Of a stretch of DNA of 38,135 nucleotides, positions 31,195 through 38,135 are shown one piece after another (positions within the stretch are counted from its first letter, which is position 1; each line of letters starts with the position of its first letter). Under the pieces are notes generated by a model. It was not told the origin of the DNA. It did not search any database and saw only the letters and a list, made by a program, of their open reading frames with translations. The translations under genes were made by a program, and so were the position numbers. The stretch spans positions 1-38,135 of the forward strand of contig CABSMC010000017.1 in assembly GCA_902478715.1 (NCBI GenBank), in the 5' to 3' direction. Source of the DNA: an uncultured Adlercreutzia sp. (GTDB lineage: Bacteria; Actinomycetota; Coriobacteriia; Coriobacteriales; Eggerthellaceae).

Positions 31195-32295
31195 ATGGGT
31201 CTGTTCGTTGCGGGCGTGAACCCGCGTCGCGCCGTCTTCTCGCCGATAAGCCAGCGTCTCGCCGACGGAGCTTCTCGGCGCGCGCTTCTGGCCGAGGTGT
31301 CGGCCCATCGGAGCCTCTCCGAGGGGCTCATCGTGGCGAGTGGCGCGCGCGTGGAGCTGTACGCGGTGGCGGAGGAGGGCTGCGACGCCTACGATATCGC
31401 CGCCGGGCTCCTCGGTGCCGTGGCCGATGGGGAAGTGGCCAGCGCGCTCTATTTCGCCGAGGGGATCGATGCTGCCTCTCACCTGTTTGCCGCCTTGTGC
31501 GGTCTGGACGAGTTCGCCCGGGAGGCCTCGGGAGAAGTGTCGCTTCTTAGGGAAGGCGGCTCGCTTGCTGCGGGGGACTTGGCGCTATCGGGAGGGCAGG
31601 GGGGCCTCGGTGCGCCGGGTTCGCAGGACGCGCTGTCCACATGCTGGGCGCGCGCCCTGTCGGAGGCGCGACGGGCGGGTACGCTGGGCGACGACCTGAC
31701 CCTGCTCGCTGAGGCGGTCTCCCGCCTGTCGAGCGCTCTGTCGGCGGCCGACGCCTCCGCTTCGACGGCGGCGCTGGCAGAAACGGCCGTGGAGCTGGCC
31801 CGGCGCGTGTTCGGCCATCTCGAGCGCCGATGCGTGCTCGTTGCCGGCCCGGGCGATTTCTCGTTGGTCTTCGCTGGTGCGTTCCATGGCGCCGGCGTGG
31901 AACGCTTCCAGTTGCTCGGCGACGAGGATCATGGCGCCGCCGCCCGCGCGTTCGGGGCGCAAACGGCCGACCCTCAGCTGCTTTCGGCACTGCTCGTCGA
32001 TGCCGACATCGTCTTGGCGGAAAGCGCCGTGGAAGGCGCCGCGCTCGATCGTCGGCTCATGAAGGGCGTCGTCCGCCTGCGTCGGGGCCGTCCGATGCTG
32101 CTCGTCGATGCCAGCGCGGACGGCTCGCTCGTCGATCGCCGCATCGCCTCCCTCGACGGCGTCTTCCTCTATACCGCCGCCGACCTGGCCGCTATCACGC
32201 GAGACGCCCCCTGGGCGCGTCTCGGTACCGACGACGCCCGCGAGCGCCTTTTCACCGATGCGGTTCGCGCTTTCGCTCTGGAGTTGGGCGAATAG
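31195..32295 (+). CDS. Glutamyl-tRNA reductase homologue lacking the catalytic cysteine
   Basis: 366 residues; ATG 31195 is 4 bases after the previous stop. The protein aligns along HemA/GluTR: MGLFVAGVNPRRAVFSPISQ at the N-terminus, SALYFAEGIDAASHLFAALC, GLDEFAREASGE, VELARRVFGHLERRCVLVAG, then RRGRPMLLVDAS and DGVFLYTAADLAAI. In true GluTR the active site is STCNR with Cys50 forming the thioester; here residues 48-52 are ASGAR, so Cys50 is Gly. The NADPH loop GAGxMG is altered to GPGDFS, the GEPQILGQ motif is lost, and the C-terminal dimerisation domain of about 90 residues is missing. It cannot work as a normal GluTR. It may be a regulatory or scaffold paralogue in heme synthesis, beside a HemX-like and an AhbD-like gene. 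Confidence 0.85.
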   Translation: MGLFVAGVNPRRAVFSPISQRLADGASRRALLAEVSAHRSLSEGLIVASGARVELYAVAEEGCDAYDIAAGLLGAVADGEVASALYFAEGIDAASHLFAALCGLDEFAREASGEVSLLREGGSLAAGDLALSGGQGGLGAPGSQDALSTCWARALSEARRAGTLGDDLTLLAEAVSRLSSALSAADASASTAALAETAVELARRVFGHLERRCVLVAGPGDFSLVFAGAFHGAGVERFQLLGDEDHGAAARAFGAQTADPQLLSALLVDADIVLAESAVEGAALDRRLMKGVVRLRRGRPMLLVDASADGSLVDRRIASLDGVFLYTAADLAAITRDAPWARLGTDDARERLFTDAVRAFALELGE

Positions 32296-32496
32296 GTTGC
32301 ACGGCGTTTTCCCGCTTTTGGCTGTGATAGCCTTCTCATTCCCAACCTAACCCGTTCGGGCGATTCCCGCGAAAAGTGCTCTGGGTATCCTTGAACCCCC
32401 CTTGCGGCCGAACGCGCGGCAAACCTGCCGTCGAGCCTGCGGCACGTGAGCCGTCAGCCTGAGGCCGCGTCCATGCGTGGGAGAGGAGACCCCGAC

Positions 32497-33501
32497 ATGA
32501 TCGTATCGTGGATGACCACGAACCAATGCAATTTGAAGTGCGTCCACTGCTACCAGGACGCCGAGGAGGCCACCGAGCGCGAGCTTTCCACCGACGAGGC
32601 GAAGAAGATGATCGACGAGATTGCCCTCGTGGGCTTCAAGATCATGATCTTCTCCGGTGGCGAGCCGCTTTTGCGTCCCGACATCTACGAGCTGGTGGCC
32701 CATGCGGCCTCCCGCGGACTGCGCCCGGTGTTTGGCAGCAACGGCACGCTCATCACCGACGAGGTGGCCCGGCGCCTGAAGGAGGCCGGCGCGGCCGCCA
32801 TGGGCATCTCCGTGGACAGCCTGGACGCCGCCAAGCACGACAAGTTCCGCGGCCTTCCGAACGCCCACGCCCTCACCTTGGCCGGCATCGAGGCCTGCAA
32901 GCGCGCCGGCCTGCCCTTCCAGCTGCACACCACCGTGGTCGATTGGAACCGCGACGAGGTGTGCGCCATCACCGACTTCGCCGAGGAGATTGGCGCTGTC
33001 GCCCATTACATTTTCTTCCTGATCCCCGTCGGCCGCGGCGAGTACATTCAGGAGACGAGCCTGGAGGTGCTGGAAAACGAGGCGCTTTTGCGCGAGATCA
33101 TAGAGAAGTCGGCGGAAGTGTCCATCGACGTGAAGCCCACCTGCGCGCCGCAGTTCACCCGCGTGGCGAAGCAGCTGGGCGTTGACACGCGCTTCACCCG
33201 CGGCTGCCTGGCCGGCCTCTCCTACTGCGTCGTGGGCAGCGAGGGGATCGTTCGCCCCTGCGCCTACATGACCGAAGAGGCCGGCGACGTGCGCGAGACG
33301 CCTTTCGACGAGATTTGGAAGACGAGCCCGGTGTTCGAGCGCCTGCGCACCCAGGCCTACTCCGGTGCTTGCGGCACGTGCGACTACAAGGACGGTTGCG
33401 GCGGCTGCCGGGCCCGTGCCGCCTACTACCACGACGGCGACATCCTCGCCCAAGACGACTACTGCGCCCATGGTCAGCAACTTGACGGCGACGCGGCGTA
33501 G
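32497..33501 (+). CDS. Radical SAM/SPASM protein, AhbD/NirJ-like heme synthesis enzyme
   Basis: 334 residues from ATG 32497, which has AGAGGAG 8 bases upstream; longer starts have no site. MIVSWMTTNQCNLKCVHCYQ gives the radical SAM cluster cysteines C11, C15 and C18; MIFSGGEPLLRPDIYEL is the SAM-binding GGEP motif. The C-terminus is a SPASM-type domain with further clusters (CVVGSEGIVRPCAYM, ACGTCDYKDGCGGCRARAAY). The short N-terminus and overall pattern are those of the NirJ/AhbC/AhbD group. AhbD decarboxylates iron-coproporphyrin III to heme in the siroheme-based pathway of anaerobes. The neighbouring CcsA/HemX-like and GluTR-like genes support a heme role. AhbC and NirJ subtypes cannot be fully excluded without alignment. 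Confidence 0.8.
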   Translation: MIVSWMTTNQCNLKCVHCYQDAEEATERELSTDEAKKMIDEIALVGFKIMIFSGGEPLLRPDIYELVAHAASRGLRPVFGSNGTLITDEVARRLKEAGAAAMGISVDSLDAAKHDKFRGLPNAHALTLAGIEACKRAGLPFQLHTTVVDWNRDEVCAITDFAEEIGAVAHYIFFLIPVGRGEYIQETSLEVLENEALLREIIEKSAEVSIDVKPTCAPQFTRVAKQLGVDTRFTRGCLAGLSYCVVGSEGIVRPCAYMTEEAGDVRETPFDEIWKTSPVFERLRTQAYSGACGTCDYKDGCGGCRARAAYYHDGDILAQDDYCAHGQQLDGDAA

Positions 33502-33540
33502 GTTTTCACGCCTACTCAACCAAGGTTGAGCGAAGCGGGA

Positions 33541-33666
33541 TGCGGGGTGCCGCTCACCAAGCGAGTTCCGCAGATGGTATCGAAGGCGGTAACTGGAGGG
33601 GAGCGAATAGCGCCGACGCCTTCGATACCAGCGAGGACTGTCTGAGCGACTGAGCGGCACCCCGCA
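33541..33666. repeat. Conserved-arm palindromic element, family 2, copy B
   Basis: TGCGGGGTGCCGCTCA (33541-33556) pairs perfectly with 33651-33666. The centre has a 13-base perfect hairpin, GGTATCGAAGGCG (33576-33588) with CGCCTTCGATACC (33617-33629). The intermediate segments 33552-33573 and 33630-33650 match copy A in reverse orientation. It lies between the radical SAM gene and the ABC importer genes and could end transcription both ways. Confidence 0.85.
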
Positions 33667-33706
33667 GCCCGCCCCCGAAGAGTTTCAACAAGAAAGGATT
33701 CATCCA

Positions 33707-34720
33707 ATGAAGAAAATCGTCCTTTGCGCTGCTGCGGCGGTGTTGGTGTTGGCGCTGGCCGGATGCGGGCAGCAGGAAAGCGAGGCTCCGGCGGCCGATG
33801 CGACCCAGCAGGAGCAGCAGAACCCCGAGGCTCCCGCGGCCGAGTCGGCAGCGCCCGGCCCCGTCACCTTCACCGATGATATGGGCAACGAGGTTACCGT
33901 GGACAACCCGCAGCGGGTCGTGGCCTGCATGGGCAGTTTCGCGAACGCCTGGGAGCTGGCCGGGGGCACGCTCGTGGGCGTCTCCGATGACGCGCTCACG
34001 GCGTCCGGCTGGACTATCGAGAGCCCGGATGTGGCCACGGTGGGGGACTTCACGGCGGTGAACCTCGAGGCCATCATGGCGCTTAATCCCGATTTCGTCA
34101 TTATGACGAGCGGCACCGGCGGCCGCGGCGGCGACTCCAGCCAGGCCGATCTGCGCGATGCGCTTGTGGGCGCGGGCATTCCCGTGGCCTACTTCGAGGT
34201 AACCACCTTCGACGACTACGAGCGCCTCATGCGCACCTTCACCGACATCACCGGTCGCGCGGACCTCTATGAGCAGAACGTCGCAAAGGTGTCCGAGGCC
34301 ATCGACGGCATCGTGGGCGCGGTGCCAGCCGAGAACCCGCCGACGGCGCTTGTGCTCACCACGTTCTCCGGCGGCACCCGCGTGCAGAGCTCCGGCACTC
34401 AGACCGGCGCCATGTTGGCCGACCTCGGCGTGAACAACCTCGCCGACGAGAACAAGAGCCTTCTGAAGGACTTCAGCTTGGAGGCGGTCATCGAGATGGA
34501 TCCCGACTTCATCTTCGTCATCCCCATGGGCAACGACACCGAGGCGGCCATGCGCAACCTCGAGGAGGCCACGGCGGCCAACCCGGCTTGGAACTCGCTG
34601 TCCGCCGTGCAGAACGGCCGCTACATCACCCTGGACCCGACGCTGTACCTTTCCAAGCCCAATGCCCAGTGGGATGCGGCCTACCAGGGGCTCTTCGACG
34701 AGCTTTACGGGCAGAACTAA
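33707..34720 (+). CDS. Iron-complex/heme/cobamide-type ABC importer, substrate-binding lipoprotein
   Basis: 337 residues. The signal peptide MKKIVLCAAAAVLVLALAGC ends in a lipobox, with Cys20 lipidated. After a Gln/Glu/Pro-rich linker the protein is a class III (FecB/BtuF-type) binding protein: FTDDMGNEVTVDNPQRVVAC, LEAIMALNPDFVIM, and SLEAVIEMDPDFIFV give the two lobes and the usual linker helix. It captures an iron-siderophore, heme or cobamide outside the membrane. It is first in the order SBP-permease-ATPase. The proximity to heme genes makes heme or iron attractive, but the ligand is not readable. Confidence 0.88.
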   Translation: MKKIVLCAAAAVLVLALAGCGQQESEAPAADATQQEQQNPEAPAAESAAPGPVTFTDDMGNEVTVDNPQRVVACMGSFANAWELAGGTLVGVSDDALTASGWTIESPDVATVGDFTAVNLEAIMALNPDFVIMTSGTGGRGGDSSQADLRDALVGAGIPVAYFEVTTFDDYERLMRTFTDITGRADLYEQNVAKVSEAIDGIVGAVPAENPPTALVLTTFSGGTRVQSSGTQTGAMLADLGVNNLADENKSLLKDFSLEAVIEMDPDFIFVIPMGNDTEAAMRNLEEATAANPAWNSLSAVQNGRYITLDPTLYLSKPNAQWDAAYQGLFDELYGQN

Positions 34721-34741
34721 CGGCGGAAGGGGCTTCGCGTC

Positions 34742-35740
34742 ATGGGCTCTGTCTCCCGCAACGTCGCCGTCATCGCCGGAACCGCTGTTTTGCTCGTGGC
34801 GGTGACGGCGGCGGCGCTCACGCTCGGCGCCTCGTCGGTGAGTCTGCCGGAGCTGGCGGCGTGGCTTTTCGGCGGCGACGTCTCCGCCACGGCCCGCAAC
34901 ATCTTGGAGAACGTCCGCGTGCCGCGGGTGCTGGCGGCGCTTCTGGCGGGGGCGGCCTTGGCCACCTCCGGCGCGCTCATCCAGGCCTGCCTGGACAACC
35001 CGCTGGCGAGCCCCAACGTCATCGGCGTGAACTCCGGCGCGGGGCTCGCCGTGCTGCTGGCCGCCTCGCTCGTGCCCGGGGCGCTGTGGCTCACGCCGCT
35101 GGCGGCCTTCGCCGGGGCGCTCGCGACGGCGCTCATCATCTTCGCGCTGTCGCTGGGCACGGGCTTGAGTCGGCTCACGGTGGTGCTCGCCGGCATCGCC
35201 ATCACCACCGTGTTCGGCGCGGGCATGAACACCATCCTCATCGTTGACCCGGACGCCTACATCGGCTCGTCCACCTTCCTCGTGGGCGGCCTGTCCGGGG
35301 TGCTCATGCGCGATCTGGGTTGGCCGGCGGTCTACATTGCCGTAGGCCTGGCGGCGGCGCTGGCGGGCGCGGCGAAGTTGAACATCCTGTCGCTTGGCGA
35401 CGAGGCTGCCCACAGCCTGGGCGTGAACGTGCGCGCCGTGCGCCTGGAGATGCTCGCCGTGGCCGCGGTGCTCGCCGGGGCGGCCGTGAGCTTCGCGGGA
35501 CTCGTCGGTTTTGTGGGGCTCGTGGTTCCGCACCTCATGCGCTTCTTCGTCGGCCACGACAACCGCTGGGTGGTGCCGGTCTCGGCGCTCGCCGGGGCCG
35601 TCTTCGTTGTGGGCTGCGATCTCCTGGCCCGGGTGCTGTTCGCCCCCTACGAGCTGCCCGTGGGCATTCTGCTGGCCTTCATCGGTGGCCCCTTCTTCAT
35701 CTACCTCATTCTGAAGAACAAAGGAGGCGGCCTTGACTGA
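34742..35740 (+). CDS. FecCD-type ABC importer permease
   Basis: 332 residues with about ten membrane helices, the size and pattern of the FecCD/BtuC permeases. Family signatures are RVPRVLAALLAGAALATSGA, QACLDNPLASPNVIGVNSGA near the N-terminus, GDEAAHSLGVNV (the coupling helix contacting the ATPase), and GLVGFVGLVVPHLMRFFVGH. It starts 21 bases after the binding-protein gene and overlaps the ATPase gene by 8 bases. It forms the membrane channel of the importer as a dimer. GC content and codon use are like the core genes. Confidence 0.93.
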   Translation: MGSVSRNVAVIAGTAVLLVAVTAAALTLGASSVSLPELAAWLFGGDVSATARNILENVRVPRVLAALLAGAALATSGALIQACLDNPLASPNVIGVNSGAGLAVLLAASLVPGALWLTPLAAFAGALATALIIFALSLGTGLSRLTVVLAGIAITTVFGAGMNTILIVDPDAYIGSSTFLVGGLSGVLMRDLGWPAVYIAVGLAAALAGAAKLNILSLGDEAAHSLGVNVRAVRLEMLAVAAVLAGAAVSFAGLVGFVGLVVPHLMRFFVGHDNRWVVPVSALAGAVFVVGCDLLARVLFAPYELPVGILLAFIGGPFFIYLILKNKGGGLD

Positions 35741-36626
35741 GTGCGTCATTCATGGCGAGATAACGTCGTGCGCGCGCCCCGCCGCCGTCGACACGCGTGC
35801 GCCGGAGTGCGCCATCCGCTACGAGGACGTCTCGTTCTCCTACAAGCCGGGCGTTCCTTTCATGGAAGGCCTTGCCGCCGCCATCCCCGCGGGCGCGGTG
35901 ACGAGCATCGTCGGCCCCAACGGCTGCGGGAAATCGACGCTGGTGAAGCTGGCCTCGGGCCTTCTGCGTCCGATGGCGGGACGGGTGGACGTGGCCGGCC
36001 GCGACACGGGTGCGCTTGCGCCCCGCGAGCGGGCGCGGCTGATGGCCGTGCTGGCCCAGAGCTCGCGCGTGCCTCCCATGACCGTGGAGGCCCTCGCGGC
36101 CTGCGGGCGGCAGCCGTACGTGGGCTGGGGCGGCCGCCTTTCGGTCGACGACCGCGCGGCCGTGGACGCCGCCATGGAGCGCGCCGGCATCGCGGCCTTC
36201 CGCAATCATGACCTGCACCAGCTCTCCGGCGGCGAGCGTCAGCGGGCGCATCTGGCCCGCACGCTCGCCCAGGACACCGACCTCATCGTGCTGGACGAGC
36301 CCACCACCTATCTGGATATCAGCGCCTGCCACGACCTCATGGCCCTCGTGCGCGACCTGAACCGCCGCGAGGGCAAGACCGTCGCCATGGTCATCCACGA
36401 TCTGGATCTCGCCCTGCGCTACTCCGATTACCTCGTGGTGATGCAGAAGGGGAGGGTCGCCGCCCAGGGCCCGACCGACGAGGTGCTCGCGTCGGGTGCC
36501 GTCGGCGACGCCTTCCATATGGACATCTGCCCCCATGACCGCCTCAGCTCCATGAGGGACGAGGCGGTCGCGGGGGCGCGTGCCGAGACCGACCGCGGCT
36601 ACGTCCTCTACCCCCGTCGCCGCTAA
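35733..36626 (+). CDS. FecE/BtuD-type ABC importer ATPase
   Basis: 297 residues from a TTG start at 35733, which has AGGAGG 5 bases upstream and overlaps the permease end by 8 bases. No in-frame ATG offers a better site. The Walker A GPNGCGKST, the Q-loop VLAQSSRVPP, the signature QLSGGERQRAHLARTLA, the Walker B LIVLDEPTTYLD, and the H-loop VIHDLDLALRYSD are all present, so it should be active. The roughly 30 residues before the ATPase fold, and a 35-residue tail, are extra. It powers the importer encoded by the two preceding genes. Confidence 0.93.
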   Translation: MTECVIHGEITSCARPAAVDTRAPECAIRYEDVSFSYKPGVPFMEGLAAAIPAGAVTSIVGPNGCGKSTLVKLASGLLRPMAGRVDVAGRDTGALAPRERARLMAVLAQSSRVPPMTVEALAACGRQPYVGWGGRLSVDDRAAVDAAMERAGIAAFRNHDLHQLSGGERQRAHLARTLAQDTDLIVLDEPTTYLDISACHDLMALVRDLNRREGKTVAMVIHDLDLALRYSDYLVVMQKGRVAAQGPTDEVLASGAVGDAFHMDICPHDRLSSMRDEAVAGARAETDRGYVLYPRRR

Positions 36627-36688
36627 GAGGCGCCCCGAGGCATCGGCGGCGACTATGAACCGCTGCGCGCATCCAATAGCCCCAGGGG

Positions 36689-36717
36689 TTGCGCGCGGGA
36701 CGCCTGTCGCCTACAAT
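36689..36717 (+). promoter_or_regulatory. Promoter of the riboflavin transporter operon
   Basis: TTGCGC (36689-36694) and TACAAT (36712-36717) are spaced exactly 17 bases. Transcription would start near 36724, ten bases before the riboswitch. Confidence 0.65.
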
Positions 36718-36733
36718 GGGCGCCGTGAATTCT

Positions 36734-36872
36734 GTTTCAGGGCGAGGTGGAAATCCTCACTGGCGGTAAGCACGGCGGCGTCTCCGCGCGCCGGCAAGCC
36801 CGCGACCCTGTGCGAGAGCACAGGCTGACCCGGTGAAAGTCCGGGGCCAACGGTTACAGTCCGGATGGAAGA
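36734..36872 (+). promoter_or_regulatory. FMN riboswitch (RFN element)
   Basis: The conserved blocks are in order: TTTCAGGGCGAGGTGGAAAT with CCTCACTGGCGGT, then AAGCCCGCGA, then CTGACCCGGTGAAAGTCCGG and GGGCCAACGGTTACAGTCCG with GATGGAAGAG. These are the hallmark segments of the six-stem RFN aptamer; the extra variable stem is CCTGTGC-gaga-GCACAGG. It binds FMN. A terminator lies 70 bases downstream and the riboflavin uptake gene after that, so high FMN should stop transcription early. Confidence 0.95.
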
Positions 36873-36940
36873 GGCAGACGTTCGCGTTTCCGACGCCCCG
36901 ACCGGCGGGGCCGATGCAAACGGAAGCGCGACATCATGGA

Positions 36941-36981
36941 AGCCTGTATGAAAGGAATTCATACGGGCTCGTTTTCTTTTT
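36941..36981 (+). terminator. Riboswitch-controlled intrinsic terminator
   Basis: AGCCTGTATGAA (36941-36952) pairs with TTCATACGGGCT (36958-36969), with one mismatched pair, followed by GTTTTCTTTTT. It is the likely expression platform of the FMN riboswitch. The antiterminator partner was not identified. Confidence 0.85.
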
Positions 36982-37035
36982 GCGAGGGGAAGCGGCTCCG
37001 GAAGATACGCCTCGCGAAGAGAAAGAAGGTCCATC

Positions 37036-37677
37036 ATGGCCAACAAACCCACGACTCACCCCGCTGTCGGTTCCTCCACCGTGCGCCCCGCCAAGGCGCC
37101 CACGGCCCAGAAGACCATGGCGAACACGAACCGCTGGTCTACCCGCGTGCTCGTGACCATCTCGCTTCTGTGCGCCATCTCGGTGCTCTTGTCCTTCGTC
37201 GAGTTCCCGCTTCTGCCCGGCGTGGCGTGGCTGTCCTACGACGCCTCCATCATGCCCGCGGCGGTCTGCGGCTTCGCCTACGGTCCGGCGGCTGGCCTCG
37301 CCTGCGGCATCATCTCGGTGGTGGCCCACGGCATCCTCTTCGCCGACTTCACCGGCGCGCTCATGAACCTGCTCGTGGTCATTGGCTTCATCCTGCCCTC
37401 GGCGCTCGTGTACAAGAAGATCCACACCCTGAAGGGCGCCATCATCGGTCTTGTGCTCGGCATCGTGTTCGCCGTCATTATGGCCGTGCTCGGCAACCTT
37501 GTGGTCACCCCGGCCTGGCTCGGCGTGCCGCTCGATGCCGTCGTGGCCATGATCGTGCCCATCCTCATCCCGTTCAACCTGCTGAAGGGCCTTTTGAACG
37601 CCATTCTGACGCTTATCGTCTACAAGGCCATCTCGAACCTCATCACCCCGAAGAAAGACCAGGTTAAGGGCCGCTAA
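37036..37677 (+). CDS. ribU: Riboflavin ECF transporter substrate-binding component
   Basis: 213 residues. After a charged N-terminal 35 residues there are about six membrane helices of the ECF S-component fold. Family features are VLLSFVEFPLLPGVAWLSYD, AAVCGFAYGPAAGLACGIIS and ADFTGALMNLLVV. RibU captures riboflavin and joins the shared EcfAA'T module. The FMN riboswitch directly upstream strongly supports the substrate. Its stop overlaps the ATG of the EcfA-type ATPase (TAATG). The start ATG 37036 has an AAGAAGG site 6-7 bases before it; a later ATG is possible because the N-terminal tail is unusually long. Confidence 0.92.
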   Translation: MANKPTTHPAVGSSTVRPAKAPTAQKTMANTNRWSTRVLVTISLLCAISVLLSFVEFPLLPGVAWLSYDASIMPAAVCGFAYGPAAGLACGIISVVAHGILFADFTGALMNLLVVIGFILPSALVYKKIHTLKGAIIGLVLGIVFAVIMAVLGNLVVTPAWLGVPLDAVVAMIVPILIPFNLLKGLLNAILTLIVYKAISNLITPKKDQVKGR

Positions 37678-38114
37678 TGAGTGCAGACGTCTTCGTCGAT
37701 TTCCGCGATGCCGCCTTCACCTACGATGGGGAGGCCTTCGTCTTCCGTCATCTGAACCTGACCGTGCCTCAGGGGCAGTTTCTGTGTCTGCTCGGTGGCA
37801 ACGGCTCGGGGAAGTCCACCCTGGCCAAGCACATCAACGCGCTGCTTCTGCCCGACGAGGGCGAGGTGGACGTGTTCGGCTGCGACACCCGCGACGCGGA
37901 GCAGACCTACTTCATCCGCTCCAACGCGGGGCTGGTCTTCCAGAACCCCGACGACCAGCTGGTGGCGAGCCTCATCGAGAACGACGTCGCCTTCGGCCCG
38001 GAGAACCTCGGTATCCCGAACCCCGAGCTGCGCGGCGCAGTCACTTTCGCTTCCCAAAACCTATCTCACGTCAGAGGCCGCCGGCCCTTGCCGGCCTCTC
38101 GGCAGAGAAAGTGA
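37677..38114 (+). CDS. EcfA-type energy-coupling ATPase, disrupted after residue ~119
   Basis: The frame encodes 145 residues before a stop. The first 119 are a normal EcfA/CbiO start: VDFRDAAFTYDGEAFVFRHL, the Walker A GGNGSGKST (about 40-48), and the Q-loop VFQNPDDQLV. FGPENLGIPNPELRG follows, after which EcfA proteins continue to the signature and Walker B. Here, from about base 38034, the sequence becomes unrelated (AVTFASQNLS...) and stops. The signature, Walker B and H-loop are absent, so this copy should be inactive as it stands. The break coincides with inverted-repeat DNA (38041-38114). It may be a real insertion, with the rest beyond the window, or a contig-end artefact. Confidence 0.75.
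   Translation: MSADVFVDFRDAAFTYDGEAFVFRHLNLTVPQGQFLCLLGGNGSGKSTLAKHINALLLPDEGEVDVFGCDTRDAEQTYFIRSNAGLVFQNPDDQLVASLIENDVAFGPENLGIPNPELRGAVTFASQNLSHVRGRRPLPASRQRK
38041..38114. repeat. Inverted-repeat DNA interrupting the EcfA gene
   Basis: TCACTTTC (38041-38048) pairs with GAAAGTGA (38107-38114), and inside it AGAGGCCG (38073-38080) pairs with CGGCCTCT (38092-38099). It starts where EcfA homology ends. The last bases of the window, GGTGCGAC, resemble the 5' end of bacterial group II introns (GTGYG), but too little is visible to call one. Confidence 0.45.
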
Positions 38115-38135
38115 AGCCCGGACCTCCGGTGCGAC

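Overview
The window reads as a chromosome segment of a GC-rich, anaerobic member of the Coriobacteriia, most likely Eggerthellaceae (relatives of Eggerthella, Gordonibacter, Adlercreutzia). Four things suggest this: a Tat-exported fumarate-reductase-type flavoprotein next to a polytopic LuxR-type regulator, a CcsA/HemX-like plus GluTR-like plus AhbD-like heme block, large proteins carrying choline-binding-type repeats, and high GC. The assignment is inference from gene content; no rRNA or tRNA gene was found here.

Region 1 (1-5857) is a cell-surface glycan locus. The minus strand carries a flippase (cut by the left edge) and two LicD-family phosphotransferases, coupled by 4-base overlaps. The plus strand carries two family-4 glycosyltransferases, then a family-2 glycosyltransferase with a DUF2304 membrane partner. 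Region 2 (5933-13005) holds three large secreted enzymes ending in, or interrupted by, aromatic choline-binding-type repeats: an L,D-transpeptidase, a subtilisin-like protease and a transglutaminase-like protein. LicD enzymes commonly put phosphocholine on surface polymers, so regions 1 and 2 may work together: one decorates the wall, the other binds the decoration.

Region 3 (about 13.0-17.1 kb) is accessory DNA. It has a broken acyltransferase, an Ala/Glu-rich lipoprotein, and a markedly AT-rich cassette of three plus-strand genes: a ThsB/MTH538-like TIR protein, a small membrane protein, and a second protein with a C-terminal TIR-like domain. This is the best candidate for an undescribed (probably anti-phage) system. 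It is followed by about 760 bases with no intact gene but with a leader-peptide/terminator unit, a decayed ORF and a possible second acyltransferase remnant.

Region 4 (17.2-30.3 kb) is mostly core: a flavin reductase-rubredoxin protein, an LCP-family wall ligase with an in-frame amber codon before its natural C-terminus, an HPt protein, divergent tgt and queA, the Tat flavoprotein with its LuxR-type membrane regulator (apparently leaderless), a SecD-SecF fusion, a DUF1292 protein and a small LuxR-type protein. Region 5 (30.3-33.5 kb) is heme-related: a CcsA/HemX-like membrane protein, a GluTR homologue lacking the catalytic cysteine, and an AhbD/NirJ-like radical SAM enzyme. Region 6 (33.7-36.6 kb) is an iron-complex/heme/cobamide-type ABC importer. 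Region 7 (36.7-38.1 kb) is an FMN riboswitch, the riboflavin ECF component RibU, and an EcfA-type ATPase whose homology stops abruptly at about 38,034 beside inverted-repeat DNA.

Scattered between genes are palindromic elements of at least two families: three copies of an approximately 80-base CCGTAGGGG...CCCCTACGG element, and two copies of an element with conserved arms but a different central hairpin. A third, 183-base nested palindrome lies between tgt and queA.
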